Shown: piece after piece, positions 10,701 through 23,000 of the stretch
Numbering within the stretch: position 1 is the first letter of the stretch
Layout of the letters: every line of letters begins with the position of its first letter
Assembly: GCA_016717105.1 (NCBI GenBank)
Contig: JADKGF010000005.1
Coordinates: forward strand, 1 to 64,000
Source: Saprospiraceae bacterium
GTDB lineage: Bacteria > Bacteroidota > Bacteroidia > Chitinophagales > Saprospiraceae
Length of the DNA stretch: 64,000 nucleotides
Direction: 5' to 3'
The notes under the pieces: model-generated
The model's database searches: none
The model's input: only the letters and a program-made list of their open reading frames with translations
What the model was told of the DNA's origin: nothing
Made by a program: the position numbers and the translations under genes

Positions 10701-13700
10701 AACCGACCTGTGGCCAAAATAATGGAAGTATCTCTGTTACGCCAGGACCAGCAGGACATACATACGCATGGACAGGAGGCCTTTCAGGACAAAATCCGAT
10801 GAATGTAGGCCCAGGAACATATACGGTAACGGTTACAGAGACCGCCACTGGTTGTACAGGAACGGATGTTGTTACAATCAATACATCTTCTCCATTAAAT
10901 GTTATAGCAACACCAGTACAACCGACTTGTGGTCAAAATAATGGAAGTATCTCTGTAACACCAGGACCAGGAGGCCATACATACGCATGGACAGGAGGCC
11001 TAGCAGGACAAATCCGATGAATGTAGGCCAGGTACTTATACGGTAACTGTCACAGAAACAGCCACTGGTTGTACAGGCACCGATGTTGTTACAATCAATA
11101 CATCTTCTCCATTAAATGTTATAGCTACACCAGTACAACCGACCTGTGGCCAAAATAATGGAAGTATCTCTGTTACGCCAGGACCAGCAGGACATACATA
11201 CGCATGGACAGGGAGGCCTTTCAGGACAAAATCCGATGAATGTAGGCCCCAGGAACATATACGGTAACGGTTACAGAGACCGCCACTGGTTGTACGGGAA
11301 CGGATGTTGTTACAATCAATACATCTTCTCCATTAAATGTTATAGCAACACCAGTACAACCGACCTGTGGACAAAATAATGGCAGTATCTCTGTTACACC
11401 AGGACCAGGAGGCCATACATACGCATGGACAGGAGGCCTAGCAGGACAAAATCCGATGAATGTAGGCCCAGGTACTTATACGGTAACTGTCACAGAAACA
11501 GCCACTGGTTGTACAGGCACCGATGTTGTTACAATCAATACATCTTCTCCATTAAATGTTATAGCTACACCAGTACAACCGACCTGTGGCCAAAATAATG
11601 GAAGTATCTCTGTTACGCCAGGGACCAGCAGGACATACATACGCATGGACAGGAGGCCTTTCAGGACAAAAATCCGATGAATGTAGGCCCAGGAACATAT
11701 ACGGTAACGGTTACAGAGACCGCCACTGGTTGTACGGGAACGGATGTTGTTACAATCAATACATCTTCTCCATTAAATGTTATAGCAACACCAGTACAAC
11801 CGACCTGTGGACAAAATAATGGCAGTATCTCTGTTACGCCAGGACCAGGAGGCCATACATACGCATGGACAGGAGGCCTAGCAGGACAAAATCCGATGAA
11901 TGTAGGCCCAGGAACATATACGGTAACGGTTACAGAGACCGCCACTGGTTGTACGGGAACAGCTCAAATAGTACTTAATTCTTCTAGTGGCATGACTTCA
12001 AATGCACAAACAACTGATGCCACCTGTGGTCAAAGTAATGGTAGTTACACTGTGTCTTGGACAGGTGGAACTGGTCCTTTCAATATAACAGGTAGCTTTA
12101 TACAGAATAATGCTAATTCACCTCATACTTTCAATAATATAAATTCTGGCACATATATAGTAACTATTACTGATGCTAATGGATGTACATCTTCAGCATC
12201 TGCAAGTGTAGGAAATGGAACTGGACCTGTGGCAAATGCATCAAGTACACCTGCTACTTGCGGTTCTAATAATGGGAGTGTGACTGTAACTTGGACAAAT
12301 GGTGTTGGACCATTTACTATATCAGGTGATCTCACACAATCCAATGCAACAACACCAAGTGTGTTTAATAATCTGGCTCCAGGTAACTATAATGTTATCG
12401 TTACTGATGCTAACGGTTGTACTTCTGTTGCGACAGCAAGTATTACAATTTCAGGAGGCCCAATTGCATCAACAACTAAAACAGATGCTACATGTGGCAA
12501 TTCTAATGGGAGTATAACAGTAAATTGGAGTAATGGTACAGGCCCATTTAATATCACTGGAGATTTAAATAGGGTTAATGTAGGAAGTCCCGAATTATTT
12601 TCAAATCTTCCTACAGGATTGTATAATTTTATATTGACTGATGCAAATGGTTGTTCGGTCCATTGTCCGTAAATATAGGCAATATACCTGGACCAAATAC
12701 ATCTGTTACTTCAATAAATGCCACTTGTGGAATTAATAATGGAGAAATAACACTCACTTGGACGGGAGGTACAGGTCCTTTCACTATTACAGGGGATCTT
12801 AATGCAGCAAATGCATCTAGCCCAAGAATTTTTACAAATCTGAGTGCAGGTCTTTATAGTATGATATTAACGGATGTTAATGGTTGTACAAGTTCTGAAT
12901 CCGTAACAATTACAGGTACTTCTTCAATTTCTGCTTCTGCAGCGAAAACTGATGCGACTTGTGGTCAGAGTAATGGTAGTTTTACAGTGTCTTGGACAGG
13001 AGGAACTGGGCCGTATAATATTTCTGGAGGCTTTTCTCAAAATAATGCGACTTCTCCACATACGTTCAGTAATGTCAGTTCGGGTACATATGTGGTGACT
13101 ATTACAGATGTCAATGGTTGTACTTCTTCAGCATCTGAGAGTGTTGGAAATGGGTCTGGTCCTGTAGCGAATGCAACTAGTACGGCAGCTACTTGCGGTG
13201 GAAATAATGGTAGTGTGACAGTTATTTGGTCTAATGGAGTAGCTCCTTTCACTATATCAGGTGATCTTACCCAATCAAACGCCTCATCACCAAGTGTATT
13301 TAATAATTTAGTTGCAGGTGCATATAATGTTATTGTAAGTGATGCTAATGGATGTACATCAGTTGCTGCTGTTAATGTCGTAAATTCTGGAGGTCCAACA
13401 GCATCAGCTACTAAAGTGGATGCCAAATGTGGAAATTCGAATGGAAGCATTAATGTTACATGGACTGGAGGAATTGGCCCATTTAATATAGCTGGAGATT
13501 TAGTTAGAGCGAATGCTGGTAGTCCTGAATTATTTTCAAATCTTGGCACTGGCATATATAATTTCACACTCACTGATGCTAGTGGTTTCTCTGTACCGCT
13601 ATCAATAAATATTGGTAATATAAGTGGCCCAACTACTTCGGTAATATCCACAAACGCTACTTGTGGAAATAATAATGGTCAGATAACATTATCGTGGTCA

Positions 13701-16081
13701 GGAGGTAATGGCCCATTCAATATAACTGGTGACTTAAATGCTAGCAACACATCTAGCCCTCGTATATTTAATAATTTGGCACCAGGCACTTATAATATGC
13801 TAGTCACTGATGCTAATGGATGTACAAGCGCACAAACAGTGACAATAATTGGGTCTTCTGCAGTTTCTGCTTCAGCAACAAAAACAGATGCCGCTTGTGG
13901 TCAAAGTAATGGTAGTTTTACAGTGTCATGGGCAGGAGGAACTGGGCCATATAATATTTCTGGAGGCTTTTCTCAAAATAATGCGACTTCTCCACAAACG
14001 TTCAATAATGTCAGTTCGGGTACATATATAGTGACGATTACTGATGCCAATGGATGTACATCTACTGCATCAGCTAGTATTGGCAATGGTACAGGTCCTG
14101 TTGCTAATGCATCGAGTATAGCAGCTACATGTGGTGCAAATAACGGAAATGTTACTGTTACTTGGACCAATGGAGTTGCTCCATTTTCTATCACAGGGGA
14201 TCTAGCGCTTTCCAATGCGACATCACCAAGCGTATTTAACAATTTGGCTTCAGGTTCCTATAGTATTGTTGTGACTGATGCTAATGGTTGTACTTCAGTC
14301 GCATCAGCAATTGTTGCAAATTCTGGTGGCCCAACGGGATCAACAACTAAAACTGATGCCACATGTGGTAATAATAATGGAAGCATTACAATATCTTGGT
14401 CTGGAGGTACAGGTCCTTATAACATATCTGGTGATTTGAATAGAGCTAATGCAGTTAGCCCTTCGGTATTTAATAACCTTTTGGCAAAACCATATGCTAT
14501 TATTGTTACGGATAGTAAAGGATGTACTGCAAACTTTAATGTAACAATTACATCACAACAAGCCTTAGAGATAACTTGTAATGCTGTAAATGTGAGTCAA
14601 GCAAATGGTGCAGACGGAATGATTGAGATAACTATGAGTCAAGGAAAAGCTCCTTATTCAGTTTCATGGCAAGGGACTCAAAATGGACAAATGCAAAATG
14701 TAGCTCAAAATTCTTATAGCATTACCAATCTATCAGCAGGTCAATATAATATTACAGTTACTGATGCAAATGGTTGTACTGATGTATGTCAATCATCCAT
14801 CAATGCTCCTGGATGTAATATGACAGCTGATGCACAAGGTGAAATTACAAAATGTTTTGGAAGTAATGATGGTAAAATTAACTTGATAATCACAGGTGCT
14901 ATCGGTGCTACTGTTATAAAGTGGAGCAATTCAGCGTGGAATGGCCTTACAACTATAACCAATGCATCTCCTGGTACATACAATGTCACCATTACAGATA
15001 GTGCCAACTGTATAGTAACAGATAATGTAATCATTGGTCAACCTACAGCTTTGGATATATCGTGCAGTGGTTTGGGTATTTCTCAAAAGGGGAAAAAAGA
15101 TGGATCTGCCATTATCAACATTATTGGAGGCACTGCTAATTATCAGATTTCTTGGAGTGGACCACAAAGTGGAATTACTAACAATAATTCTTCTGGAAAC
15201 AATAATATCACAGGACTTGCAGCAGGCAATTATACCGTAACTGTTACTGACAATAATGGATGTACTCAAGTTTGTAATTTTATAATTGAAGACAAGCCAT
15301 GTGCAATGACCATTACGACAAAAGTGGATAGTGTAGGCTGTTTTGGAAATTGTGATGGAAGTATTAATCTATCAATAAATGGTGCTGTAAATCCAGTTCA
15401 AGTTGTTTGGTCAAATAGTCAATGGAACGGATTGACACAAATTTCTGACTTGTGTGCTGGAAATTATAGTGTTACAGTTACAGACCAAAATGGTTGTACT
15501 GCAAATTTATCTGCAATTAAAGTAGCGGAGCCAAATATGATTGAAGCTGATATTACAACCAATATTTCAAATCCATTTATAAATCAGGAAATACAACTTT
15601 CTTTAAAAACAAACATTAAAAAAGAAGATATAGAAAGTATCAGTTGGGATAATTCAATTTTACTCAGTTGCAATGATTGTTTTGATCCTAAGACAAAGCT
15701 TCAAGACAATACTACTTTTAATGTAATAGTTACTGATAGAAATGGATGTACAGGAGTCGCTAGTCTAACTATCAACGTTAAGCGACAAAATATTATCGAT
15801 TTCCCCAATATTATTTCATCAAACGGAAAAGGTAACGGTTATTTTACCCTATTGGTGATGATGCTAATATTGAGATAATTGAAGATCTTAGAGTATTTGA
15901 TAGATGGGGCAATTTGGTTTTTCAAAATAATAACTTTAAAGCCAATCAACCAGAGGAAGGATGGAATGGAGAATATTTATCTTCGCCAGTTGTACAAGGA
16001 GTTTATGTTTATATAGTAAATGTAGTATTTAAAGATGGCTCTAAGGAGGTTATTTATGGTGATATTACTGTTATTAAATAG
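7783..16081 (+). CDS. SprB-like giant adhesin with T9SS type B (gliding-motility-associated) sorting domain (frameshifted)
   Basis: About 2,765 residues when indels are corrected. The signal peptide (LVLTVLLISFSFLFQSVKA) is followed by a Cys-rich ~450-residue N-terminal region, an Ig-like unit near 9140-9360, 12 units of 73 residues, 11 units of 78 residues, about four diverged SprB units (14560-15540), and a type B sorting domain (from about 15790: NGYFTPIGDDANIEI ... VFDRWGNLVF ... GWNGEYL ... GVYVYIVNV ... GDITVIK). SprB-type proteins are mobile surface adhesins of gliding bacteria; whether this one supports gliding is inference. Frame breaks sit at about 10527, 11010, 11028, 11212, 11248, 11622, 11670, 12660 and 15848, nearly all in G, C or A runs. 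Their net sum (+1) makes 8,299 nt divisible by three. No PorP/SprF gene follows it. Confidence 0.85.
9361..11970 (+). repeat. 12 tandem 219-bp units (73-residue SprB-like repeat)
   Basis: The CTGTGG of the QPTCGQNNGS motif recurs at 9394, 9613, 9832, 10051, 10270, 10489, 10709, 10928, 11145, 11366, 11585 and 11806 (position of TGTGG). The period is 219 bp except where 1-2 bp indels occur. Each unit reads QPTCGQNNGS(I)SVTPGP, TYAWTGGL(S/A)GQNPMNVG, then GTYTVTVTETATGCTGTDVV. Middle units are almost identical at the DNA level, while the first (SASATPTQPSCGQ) and last are more diverged, the usual pattern for homogenised arrays. Confidence 0.9.
11992..14560 (+). repeat. Higher-order repeat: 11 units of ~78 residues in a four-unit pattern
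   Basis: Four unit types follow each other in fixed order: A (TDATCGQSNGS), B (AATCGxNNGSVTV), C (DATCGNSNGSI ... SPELFSNL) and D (NATCGxNNGxITL ... SSPRIFxNL). The order runs A-B-C-D, A-B-C-D, A-B-C. The A-unit TGTGG occurs at 12025, 12960 and 13896, a super-period of 935-936 bp (4 x 234); the 935 is explained by one missing C at 12660. Same-type units match each other better than neighbouring units. Confidence 0.85.
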
Positions 16082-16091
16082 TGTGATTAAG

Positions 16092-16124
16092 GGCTTGAGT
16101 CAAATGGCTCAAGCCTTTTTTTTT
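16092..16124 (+). terminator. Rho-independent terminator after the SprB-like gene
   Basis: Arms GGCTTGAG (16092-16099) and CTCAAGCC (16108-16115) enclose an 8-nt loop and are followed by nine T. It starts 10 bp after the stop codon at 16081. Confidence 0.9.
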
Positions 16125-16177
16125 TAACTATTTGCCACTCAGTATCATTATATAATGCAATGGTTTGATTTTTCAAT

Positions 16178-18422
16178 ATGAAGTTTTTAAAGCGAACAAA
16201 AGTTTATTTATTTTGTCTGACATTTTTACTTCCTTTTCGAGGTATTACCCAGAATTTTGATTTATTTCCAATTGAGTTTACAACAGACAGGGTATTACCT
16301 AATGCTTATGCAGGTGGCTTGATAGCTCCGCAATTTTCAGAAATAGACCTTAATAATGATGGGAAAAAGGATTTAGTAGTTTTTGAAAAATCTGCCGCTC
16401 GATTTATACCTTTTATAAATGAAGGAGAGCAAGGAACTATTAATTATCGTTATGATCAAAGTTGGGTTAAAATTTTTCCACCTATTAAGACTTGGGCTGT
16501 TTTAAGAGATTACAATGGAGATGGACTTGAAGATATATTTACACTAGGACAAAACAATAGTAACATTGAAGTATGGCAATCAAAAAGGGAAAGTGGTACT
16601 ATTAAATTTGAAAAAGTATTTTTCCAAAATTCATCTTCCTATTTCCTATCCTATACTGTTTCTGATACACTAAAGCCAATTGAGTTAACAGTGATAAGCT
16701 TTCCTGAAATAATAGACGTTGATAGTGATGGAGACTTAGATATTTTAACTTTCGATAAAGCTGAAATTTATGTTCTTTTTATAAGAATATGCAAGTAGAG
16801 AAAATCTTCCCAATGATGTATTTGATTTTGTTATAGCTGACGAATGTTTCGGCAAGTTTACATTAGATATTACTGAATCTGAAATCGTATTAAGCAACGA
16901 TCCGAAAACTTGCGCTGATGGAATGCGATCAAACTTTACTCATTCTGAAAATAAATACATTCATGCTGGGTCAGGATCATCTATTATGGGCTTTGATCAG
17001 AATTGTGATGGTGTACTGGATATTTTGCTCGGTGATGGTAAGGAATCTAATATCAAACTTTTAGTTAATGGTGGTACAAAAGATCATGCTTTTATGACGG
17101 ATTCAATGTATAAATATCCAAAAGAACCAGCGAGTATAAATTACTTTGTATCATCATATTATCTTGATGTTAATAATGATGGCAAAAAGGATCTTATTGC
17201 GGTGCATAATAATACAAAAGATGGTCAGACAAGTGAGCATATTTGGTTGTATATCAATGAAGGGCAAACTTGTGCACCCATCTTTAAACTAGCGACAAAG
17301 ACATGGCTTGCGGAAGATATGATTTATTTTTGTACAGCGTCTAGCCCAGCACTAGGTGATGTGAATGGCGATGGTTTGATGGATATAGTCATAGGTGGAC
17401 ATATTGTAAAACCTTCGAATGAATATGAAAATAGATTGGTCTTGTATTTGAATATAGGTACACCTAGTGCACCAAAATACAAATTATTAACTGATGACTA
17501 CTTAAGGTTTTCAACAGTTGGCGTGACTATAAGTGGCAGACTTTCACCAGCCTTTGGTGATTTGGATGGAGATGGAGCGATAGACCTTGTAGTAGGAGAT
17601 GGAAATGGTACTATTTATTTTGTCAAAAATATGGCATCAAAAGACTTACCATGTGACTTTGCTGTTCCGATACAAAATTATATGAATATTAATGTAGGAC
17701 TAAATGCTGTTCCAAATATTGTTGACCTTGATAAAGATGGATTAAATGACCTATTGATTGCAAAGTGGCGACACGAGATCACATTTTTCAAAAACATAGG
17801 AACGCGGGGTATGCCTGTTTTTATTGCCGATCCAAATTCTCCTTCGAATGTCAAAAATTTAGGAAATGTATTCAAAGATTTTAAAAATGAAGGCGATTTA
17901 AATGGGGCGCCGTTTTTCTTTATGACCAATGATGTGCAAAAAATGATAATAGGTACAAAAGATGGATCATTAAGGATATATAGCGATATTTTTGGACCAA
18001 CATCTGTGTTTAATTATGAAGCTGATTTGTCATCCAATTTATATTATGGAAGAAATGTTCATCCTGCTCTAGGCGATATCGATGGAGATGATTTTATGAA
18101 CTTTTTACTAGGAAATCAAAGTGGAGGCTTATGTGTTTACAAAACTGACATCAAAATAGGAAATACATCTTCAAATGCTGATGATTCTGTGGACAAAGTA
18201 TTAATTTTTCCTAATCCTGTTGCAGATGTACTCCAAATACAACCTTATTTTACAACAAAGATTGAATTATTCAGTCTCACTGGACATCTAATCTCAGATC
18301 AAATATCAAAGGGAAAAGAGTTGTTACAATTTGATATGTCAACTTTGCCAACAGGGATTTATACTATAAGGCTAACTTCAAATAATTGTGTTATCACCAA
18401 AAAAATATTGAAAATACAATAA
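16178..18422 (+). CDS. Secreted FG-GAP/VCBS repeat protein with T9SS type A sorting domain (one frameshift)
   Basis: About 747 residues. The signal peptide (VYLFCLTFLLPFRGITQ) precedes a series of beta-propeller-type repeats with Ca-binding-like loops (DLNNDGKKDLVV, DYNGDGLEDIF, DVDSDGDLDIL, DQNCDGVLDILLGD, DVNNDGKKDLIA, DVNGDGLMDIVIGG, DLDGDGAIDLVVGD, DLDKDGLNDLLIA). It ends in a sorting domain (VLIFPNPVADVLQIQP ... LPTGIYTIRL ... KKILKIQ). The frame is broken at about 16783 by one extra A; correcting it joins AEIYVLFI to EYASRENLPNDVFDF. Function is unknown beyond a secreted, probably surface-attached propeller. It converges with the AraC-type gene 18 bp downstream. Confidence 0.85.
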
Positions 18423-18440
18423 CTCGGGGCATAACTCTAT

Positions 18441-19583
18441 TCAACTTGCATCTGAACTTTGAATGTTAAGTGATTCTTTGTATTCAGTAGGAGTTTGATT
18501 AGTTATTTTCTTAAATACCGCATTAAAAGCGGATTTCGAATTAAATCCAGCCATTTTGGCGACTGCTTCTATCGTAAAATGAGCGTATTGTTCCTTTTTT
18601 AATATTTCTAATGCATATTTAATCCTAAGTTCATTTATAAAAGTAGAAAAGCTCACTCCATATTTGTGGTTTATAAATTTTGATACATACTTTGTATTTG
18701 AACTGATTTCTTGCGCAAAAATTTGAATATTTATATCAGGCTTCAGGTAAAACTTAGAATTGATGGCAGATTCAACTAAATTTTCAATTTTCAAAAAATC
18801 AATATTGCTATTACTTGTATTTAAAATGTCATCATCATCTGCCAATGAATTTTCATTCAATTCTTCATAATCATTAATTCCAAAAAATACAAGTGCGCCT
18901 ACATAAAGTAATACGCTGATCCTAAAAATCAACTTGATAGGTTGCAGGCCTTGTAGCTGAAACAAATATAAAATCACAAAAATAGCACCGTATGAAAATA
19001 AGAAAAGTTTTATCCAATTTAAGGTTTTTACTGTATCTTCCTTATCTATTTGAAAAATCTGCCGATGATTCATATAAAGCATGACTGCCAAATAGAGATA
19101 CACAATGTTCTGTATGAGAAATACATAAAAGAAAATTGTAAAATTAAGATAAGTCGCTATATTTTGAAAAAGGGTAGTCTTATCGGAATCTTCAGGCAAG
19201 TTTTGGAGTGCAATTATCGTAAAAATATTAATAACTAATAGAATAAACGCAATCACAAAATGTTTTACATTGTATTGAAAGGTCAACATGTCCATTTTAC
19301 TTATGGAAAAGGACTTGACGTATAAATACAAAAGCGGACTAATGGTAAGCAGTACAGGATAAAAAATGTATGAAAGTAATACAATTATAAAATTGGAAGT
19401 GTCTCGCGGTACTATTGACATGAGCAATTCAAAACCAAAGATATAAAACAGTGAAGCCAAAAAATACCCTAAAATACTATAATTTAACTTTTTAGTATAA
19501 TTATACTTCTGCCTTAATAGATAAAAACCTATTGCACAAGCACTACAAATAAAAATTAGAATTAATTGTTTGAGACCACCCAT
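18441..19583 (-). CDS. AraC-family regulator with N-terminal multi-pass membrane domain
   Basis: 380 residues. The first ~235 contain about seven hydrophobic segments (LILIFICSACAIGFYLL, ILGYFLASLFYIFGFELLM, FIIVLLSYIFYPVLLTI, FVIAFILLVINIFTIIAL, FTIFFYVFLIQNIVYLYLA, LFLFSYGAIFVILYLFQL, ISVLLYVGALVFFGI). The C-terminal ~100 residues form an AraC/XylS double helix-turn-helix (KFINHKYGVSFSTFINELRI, FTIEAVAKMAGFNSKSAFNA, TNQTPTEYKESL). This is a known Bacteroidota architecture in which a membrane sensor carries its own DNA-binding domain. The inducer is unknown. It is divergent from the giant adhesin gene at 20073, with the inverted repeat at 19905 in between, so it is a candidate regulator of that gene. 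Confidence 0.85.
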   Translation of the reverse strand: MGGLKQLILIFICSACAIGFYLLRQKYNYTKKLNYSILGYFLASLFYIFGFELLMSIVPRDTSNFIIVLLSYIFYPVLLTISPLLYLYVKSFSISKMDMLTFQYNVKHFVIAFILLVINIFTIIALQNLPEDSDKTTLFQNIATYLNFTIFFYVFLIQNIVYLYLAVMLYMNHRQIFQIDKEDTVKTLNWIKLFLFSYGAIFVILYLFQLQGLQPIKLIFRISVLLYVGALVFFGINDYEELNENSLADDDDILNTSNSNIDFLKIENLVESAINSKFYLKPDINIQIFAQEISSNTKYVSKFINHKYGVSFSTFINELRIKYALEILKKEQYAHFTIEAVAKMAGFNSKSAFNAVFKKITNQTPTEYKESLNIQSSDAS

Positions 19584-19629
19584 TAAGTGAATACAATTAC
19601 GATTAAATAACCAAATAGAACATATTTAG

Positions 19630-19637
19630 CAAAGGTA
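19630..19637 (-). promoter_or_regulatory. -7 box TACCTTTG of the AraC-type gene
   Basis: Minus-strand TACCTTTG matches the Bacteroidota TAnnTTTG consensus and lies about 47 bp upstream of the ATG at 19583. A -33 TTTG at the expected spacing is not clear. Confidence 0.5.
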
Positions 19638-19904
19638 CATATTTATCAAAATAAAGATATAAATATAGCTACAAATGTGTGAGAATAAAAACATTGGTTT
19701 TGAATTTCTAACAAAACTGGTAAAGGCAATGGTAGATTTTATTTCTGATTAAAACGGGATCTTTTATTTATCCCTAATGTATAAGTTTTAATCTATTTAG
19801 GTAATTATACAGATTGATCGCCAAATCAAACAACTCACTTATATTTAATAGATAGACTAAATGTGAAAAAGATGAAAATTTATAGATGGATGTAAACAAA
19901 TAGT

Positions 19905-19927
19905 GTCCTGATTCCGTGAATCGGGAC
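19905..19927. promoter_or_regulatory. Inverted repeat (candidate operator), copy 2
   Basis: The arms GTCCTGATTC and GAATCGGGAC are separated by CGT, with a single mismatched pair. It matches the element at 4611-4633 read in either direction. It ends 146 bp upstream of the ATG at 20073. Confidence 0.6.
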
Positions 19928-19966
19928 ATATATATTGAAAAAAATATTATAAATAAAATTTCACTA

Positions 19967-19983
19967 TATAATTTTACAATCGA
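19967..19983 (+). promoter_or_regulatory. 17-bp conserved box, copy 2
   Basis: TATAATTTTACAATCGA differs from the box at 4661-4677 at one position and ends 90 bp upstream of the ATG at 20073. Confidence 0.5.
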
Positions 19984-20072
19984 TAATAGAAACCACTCAA
20001 AACCATGATAGTCACATAGTCTCATGATTATGTGTAATGTTTTATTATTTAATAAATTTTAACCAACTTATC

Positions 20073-23000
20073 ATGAATGATTCAAACCTGAGATTATTTA
20101 CAACTAAAATTAACTTTAAAGAGAAGCATCAAACTCTTTTAATTAATTATTTTTTTTCAATTTTCATTTTTCTTTCATTTTTACTTCCTTCAAAAAGTTA
20201 TGCTGCATGTCCCGCATATGTGGGTAGCGCTGGAGCAGAGACTATTACTGAAGGTGGTATCACTTACGATGTAATTTATTTTGCCCATCCCGGATTGGTG
20301 TCACCTACTTCTGGTTTATTAGGAAGTTCGACCAATCCTATCACCGATTGGAATTCATCCAACGGTGGTATGGATGCAATCAATGATTGTGCCGGTGACA
20401 TATATATGAAGTTTATTACAAGTTGTAATTATAATAGTAATGGTACTGGCGGTGATATGACTTACACTGCTCAGTTTATAAATGCAAGTATCAACAATGT
20501 GATTATTGATGGACAAGGTTCTATAATAACGAATTTTGCTGCAGCTGCATCTTGGATTCGTGTTGATGGACGTACTAATTGGAAAATTAGAAATTTAAGT
20601 TTCATTGGGTATAATGCAAATGCAATCTTATTCACGGATATGATCAATACACGAATAGAAAACTGTATATTTGATAGTAATCCTACAATGAGAGCAGTGA
20701 GAATAGATAATGACGATAATGCCAGTGATGTAACAATTATAAATAGTGTTTTTTCTAACAATTCGCCTGTTTCAGAAACACCATCTACAGGTGCCTTGGA
20801 AATACGTGAAGATGAATTCGCTGGTCCTTTAGTTGTACACATTACAGATACAGATTTTAGTTGTAATAGGACACAAGGTTTTGGTGGTGGTGCTATTTGG
20901 ATAAGTGTTACTTCATTCCCATCAAATGGTGGACCTACAGTAAACATTACCGGAGGTACTTTTAGTGGAAACTTTTCTGGTACAGATACTGGAGATGGTG
21001 GAGCTATTGGGATTAATGGTAGCACAAGTGTTTTGAATATTAATGGCTCCACTTTTTCATGCAATCACTCAAGAGCATCAACAGGTGCAGGTGGTGGTGG
21101 TGCTATCAGAATAGCTGCTGGACCGGATGTTACAATTCAAAACGCCACATTTTATGGCAATTATTGTACAAACTCTGCAGGTTCAGTCGCTGCAGGTGGT
21201 TATGGAGGCGCCATTAATATTAGTAGTACTTCAAATATTTCTACTTTATCAATATCTAATTCTACCTTCGAAGCCAATCAAGCTTCAAGAGGTGGGGCAT
21301 TTTATTTAGAAAATGGTACCACACCTGTGACATTTAATAATGTCCTTATTAAAGGAAATTCATCAGCATCAGAAGGCGGTGGAGGAATATTCTCTGATGG
21401 TGTTAGTTTCTCGTTAACCAATACATCTGTGATCAATAATACTTCTCCAGCTACTTTTGCAGGCGGTATTGCAGGTTCTGGAACAGTTACTTTGACTAAT
21501 TCACTCATTAGTGGTAACTCAGCACCTGAAACATCAGGAGTCACTTTGTCTGGCTCTTCTTCTGGGGCTGGTACGACCACACCTATGTCTTCGATTACTT
21601 CGTGTCCATTATGCATTCCAGCAATTAGCACAACATGTGATGCTAATGGAGGAGACGCAATTACTATTACTGGATGTAACAATTTCTGTTCATCTTCGGC
21701 TGGTGGTTCACCTGTTTCACAGGTAATAGCGGTTTCAATGTTACTAATGTTAGTGGTTGGTTAGCACCCATATGTACACCTGTATCAGATTATAATTATG
21801 TATATCTTGTAGTCAATGCTGCAGGTGTTATCGTTCAAATAATTGATGGAGATGCTGACAATGATGGAACTCCTGATTTTGCAGAAATGCCTGCCATAAA
21901 TACACTGGTGGATTTTGACATTGCATCATTGCCGCCAGGTACTTACACAATTTATGGATTTCATTATAGAATTAATCCTCCGGCCAGTGCCTTTGTACCT
22001 GCACCAACTGTGGGAATGTTGTTATCTCAAATTCAATCTGCTATTACAACTGGTGGAGCTACTGGGTGTGGATCACTTACAACAGGGACCACGATGGGAA
22101 TGGTCTTAGATCCTATTCTTATTAATGTTTCAACTTCATGTTTTGAAGCTGATGGTGTTACTCCAGCTCCTACTGGTACGTTTTATGTTATTGTGAATTC
22201 CATCACTGGAGGTTTACCACAAAAATTAGGGACTGGTACATACACAATAACAGGTATACCTGGCATAACTAGCTATGTTTTTGGTAGCGGTGCCCAAAGG
22301 TCAACTGCCATTACCTATGTTGCTGGTTCAAGCCTGTCCATTTCAGTTACAGACAATAGTGATCCGGATGGTAATACAGTTGGCGGAAGTCCTTCTTGTG
22401 TTGATTGTATGGTAAATACATCATTAGCACATATAAGTTGTGATGCATGTCCAACACCTGAAGCGGATATTACCAATGGCGACCCAGCCAATAGTGATGG
22501 GTGACAATAATCCACATACAATAACGATATGTAGTGGAGGTATAGCACCAGGTACTTTAACAATAGTGACTGGAGATAATGCAATTGTTACAAGTGTAAA
22601 TGTAAATGGTGCACCACATGTAACAGGCATAGTCAGAACTGAGGGTAGCTTCATTGCAAATGGAGGTCAAATAGAGACAGGTACATTATTAAACACAGGC
22701 ACAACAACTCAAGTTATTATTTATACTGTTTGTCCTTACAGTTTTGGACCTGATGGGATAGATAATGGCGCAATGGGAGATGACTGTGTCGCTGTAGCAG
22801 GTGCAGACGATAATGGTCTTACCGATGGAGTCATAGGTAGCTGTGTGACATATACAGTAACGATCTTACCAACACCAGAGCAAGATGATATTTGATGGCG
22901 ACCCAACGAATAGTGATGGTGATAGCAACCCACACACGATTTACAATATGTAGTGGGGTACAGTACTCGGGAACTTTAACATAGTGGTGATGTAAGTGGA

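Noticed and set aside
10525..11672. Frame changes in homopolymers of the adhesin array as phase variation
   Set aside because: Similar indels occur in dgt, porU and gldJ and at non-repetitive sites, the changed runs are only 2-5 bases long, and their inferred net sum restores the frame, so sequencing error is simpler.
10600..11945. Minus-strand ORFs opposite the 219-bp and 78-residue arrays (also 13037-13651, 26094-26471)
   Set aside because: They recur with each repeat unit and are shadows of the plus-strand codons; no start signals or known domains.
9361..11970. Regular 219-bp repeats as a possible CRISPR or satellite array
   Set aside because: Units are open reading frames of 73 residues within one long gene, far longer than CRISPR repeats and without unique spacers.
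7783..16081. Split into six separate genes
   Set aside because: Each 'new start' lies in the middle of a repeat unit and only the last piece has a sorting domain; repeat phase shows one gene with indels.
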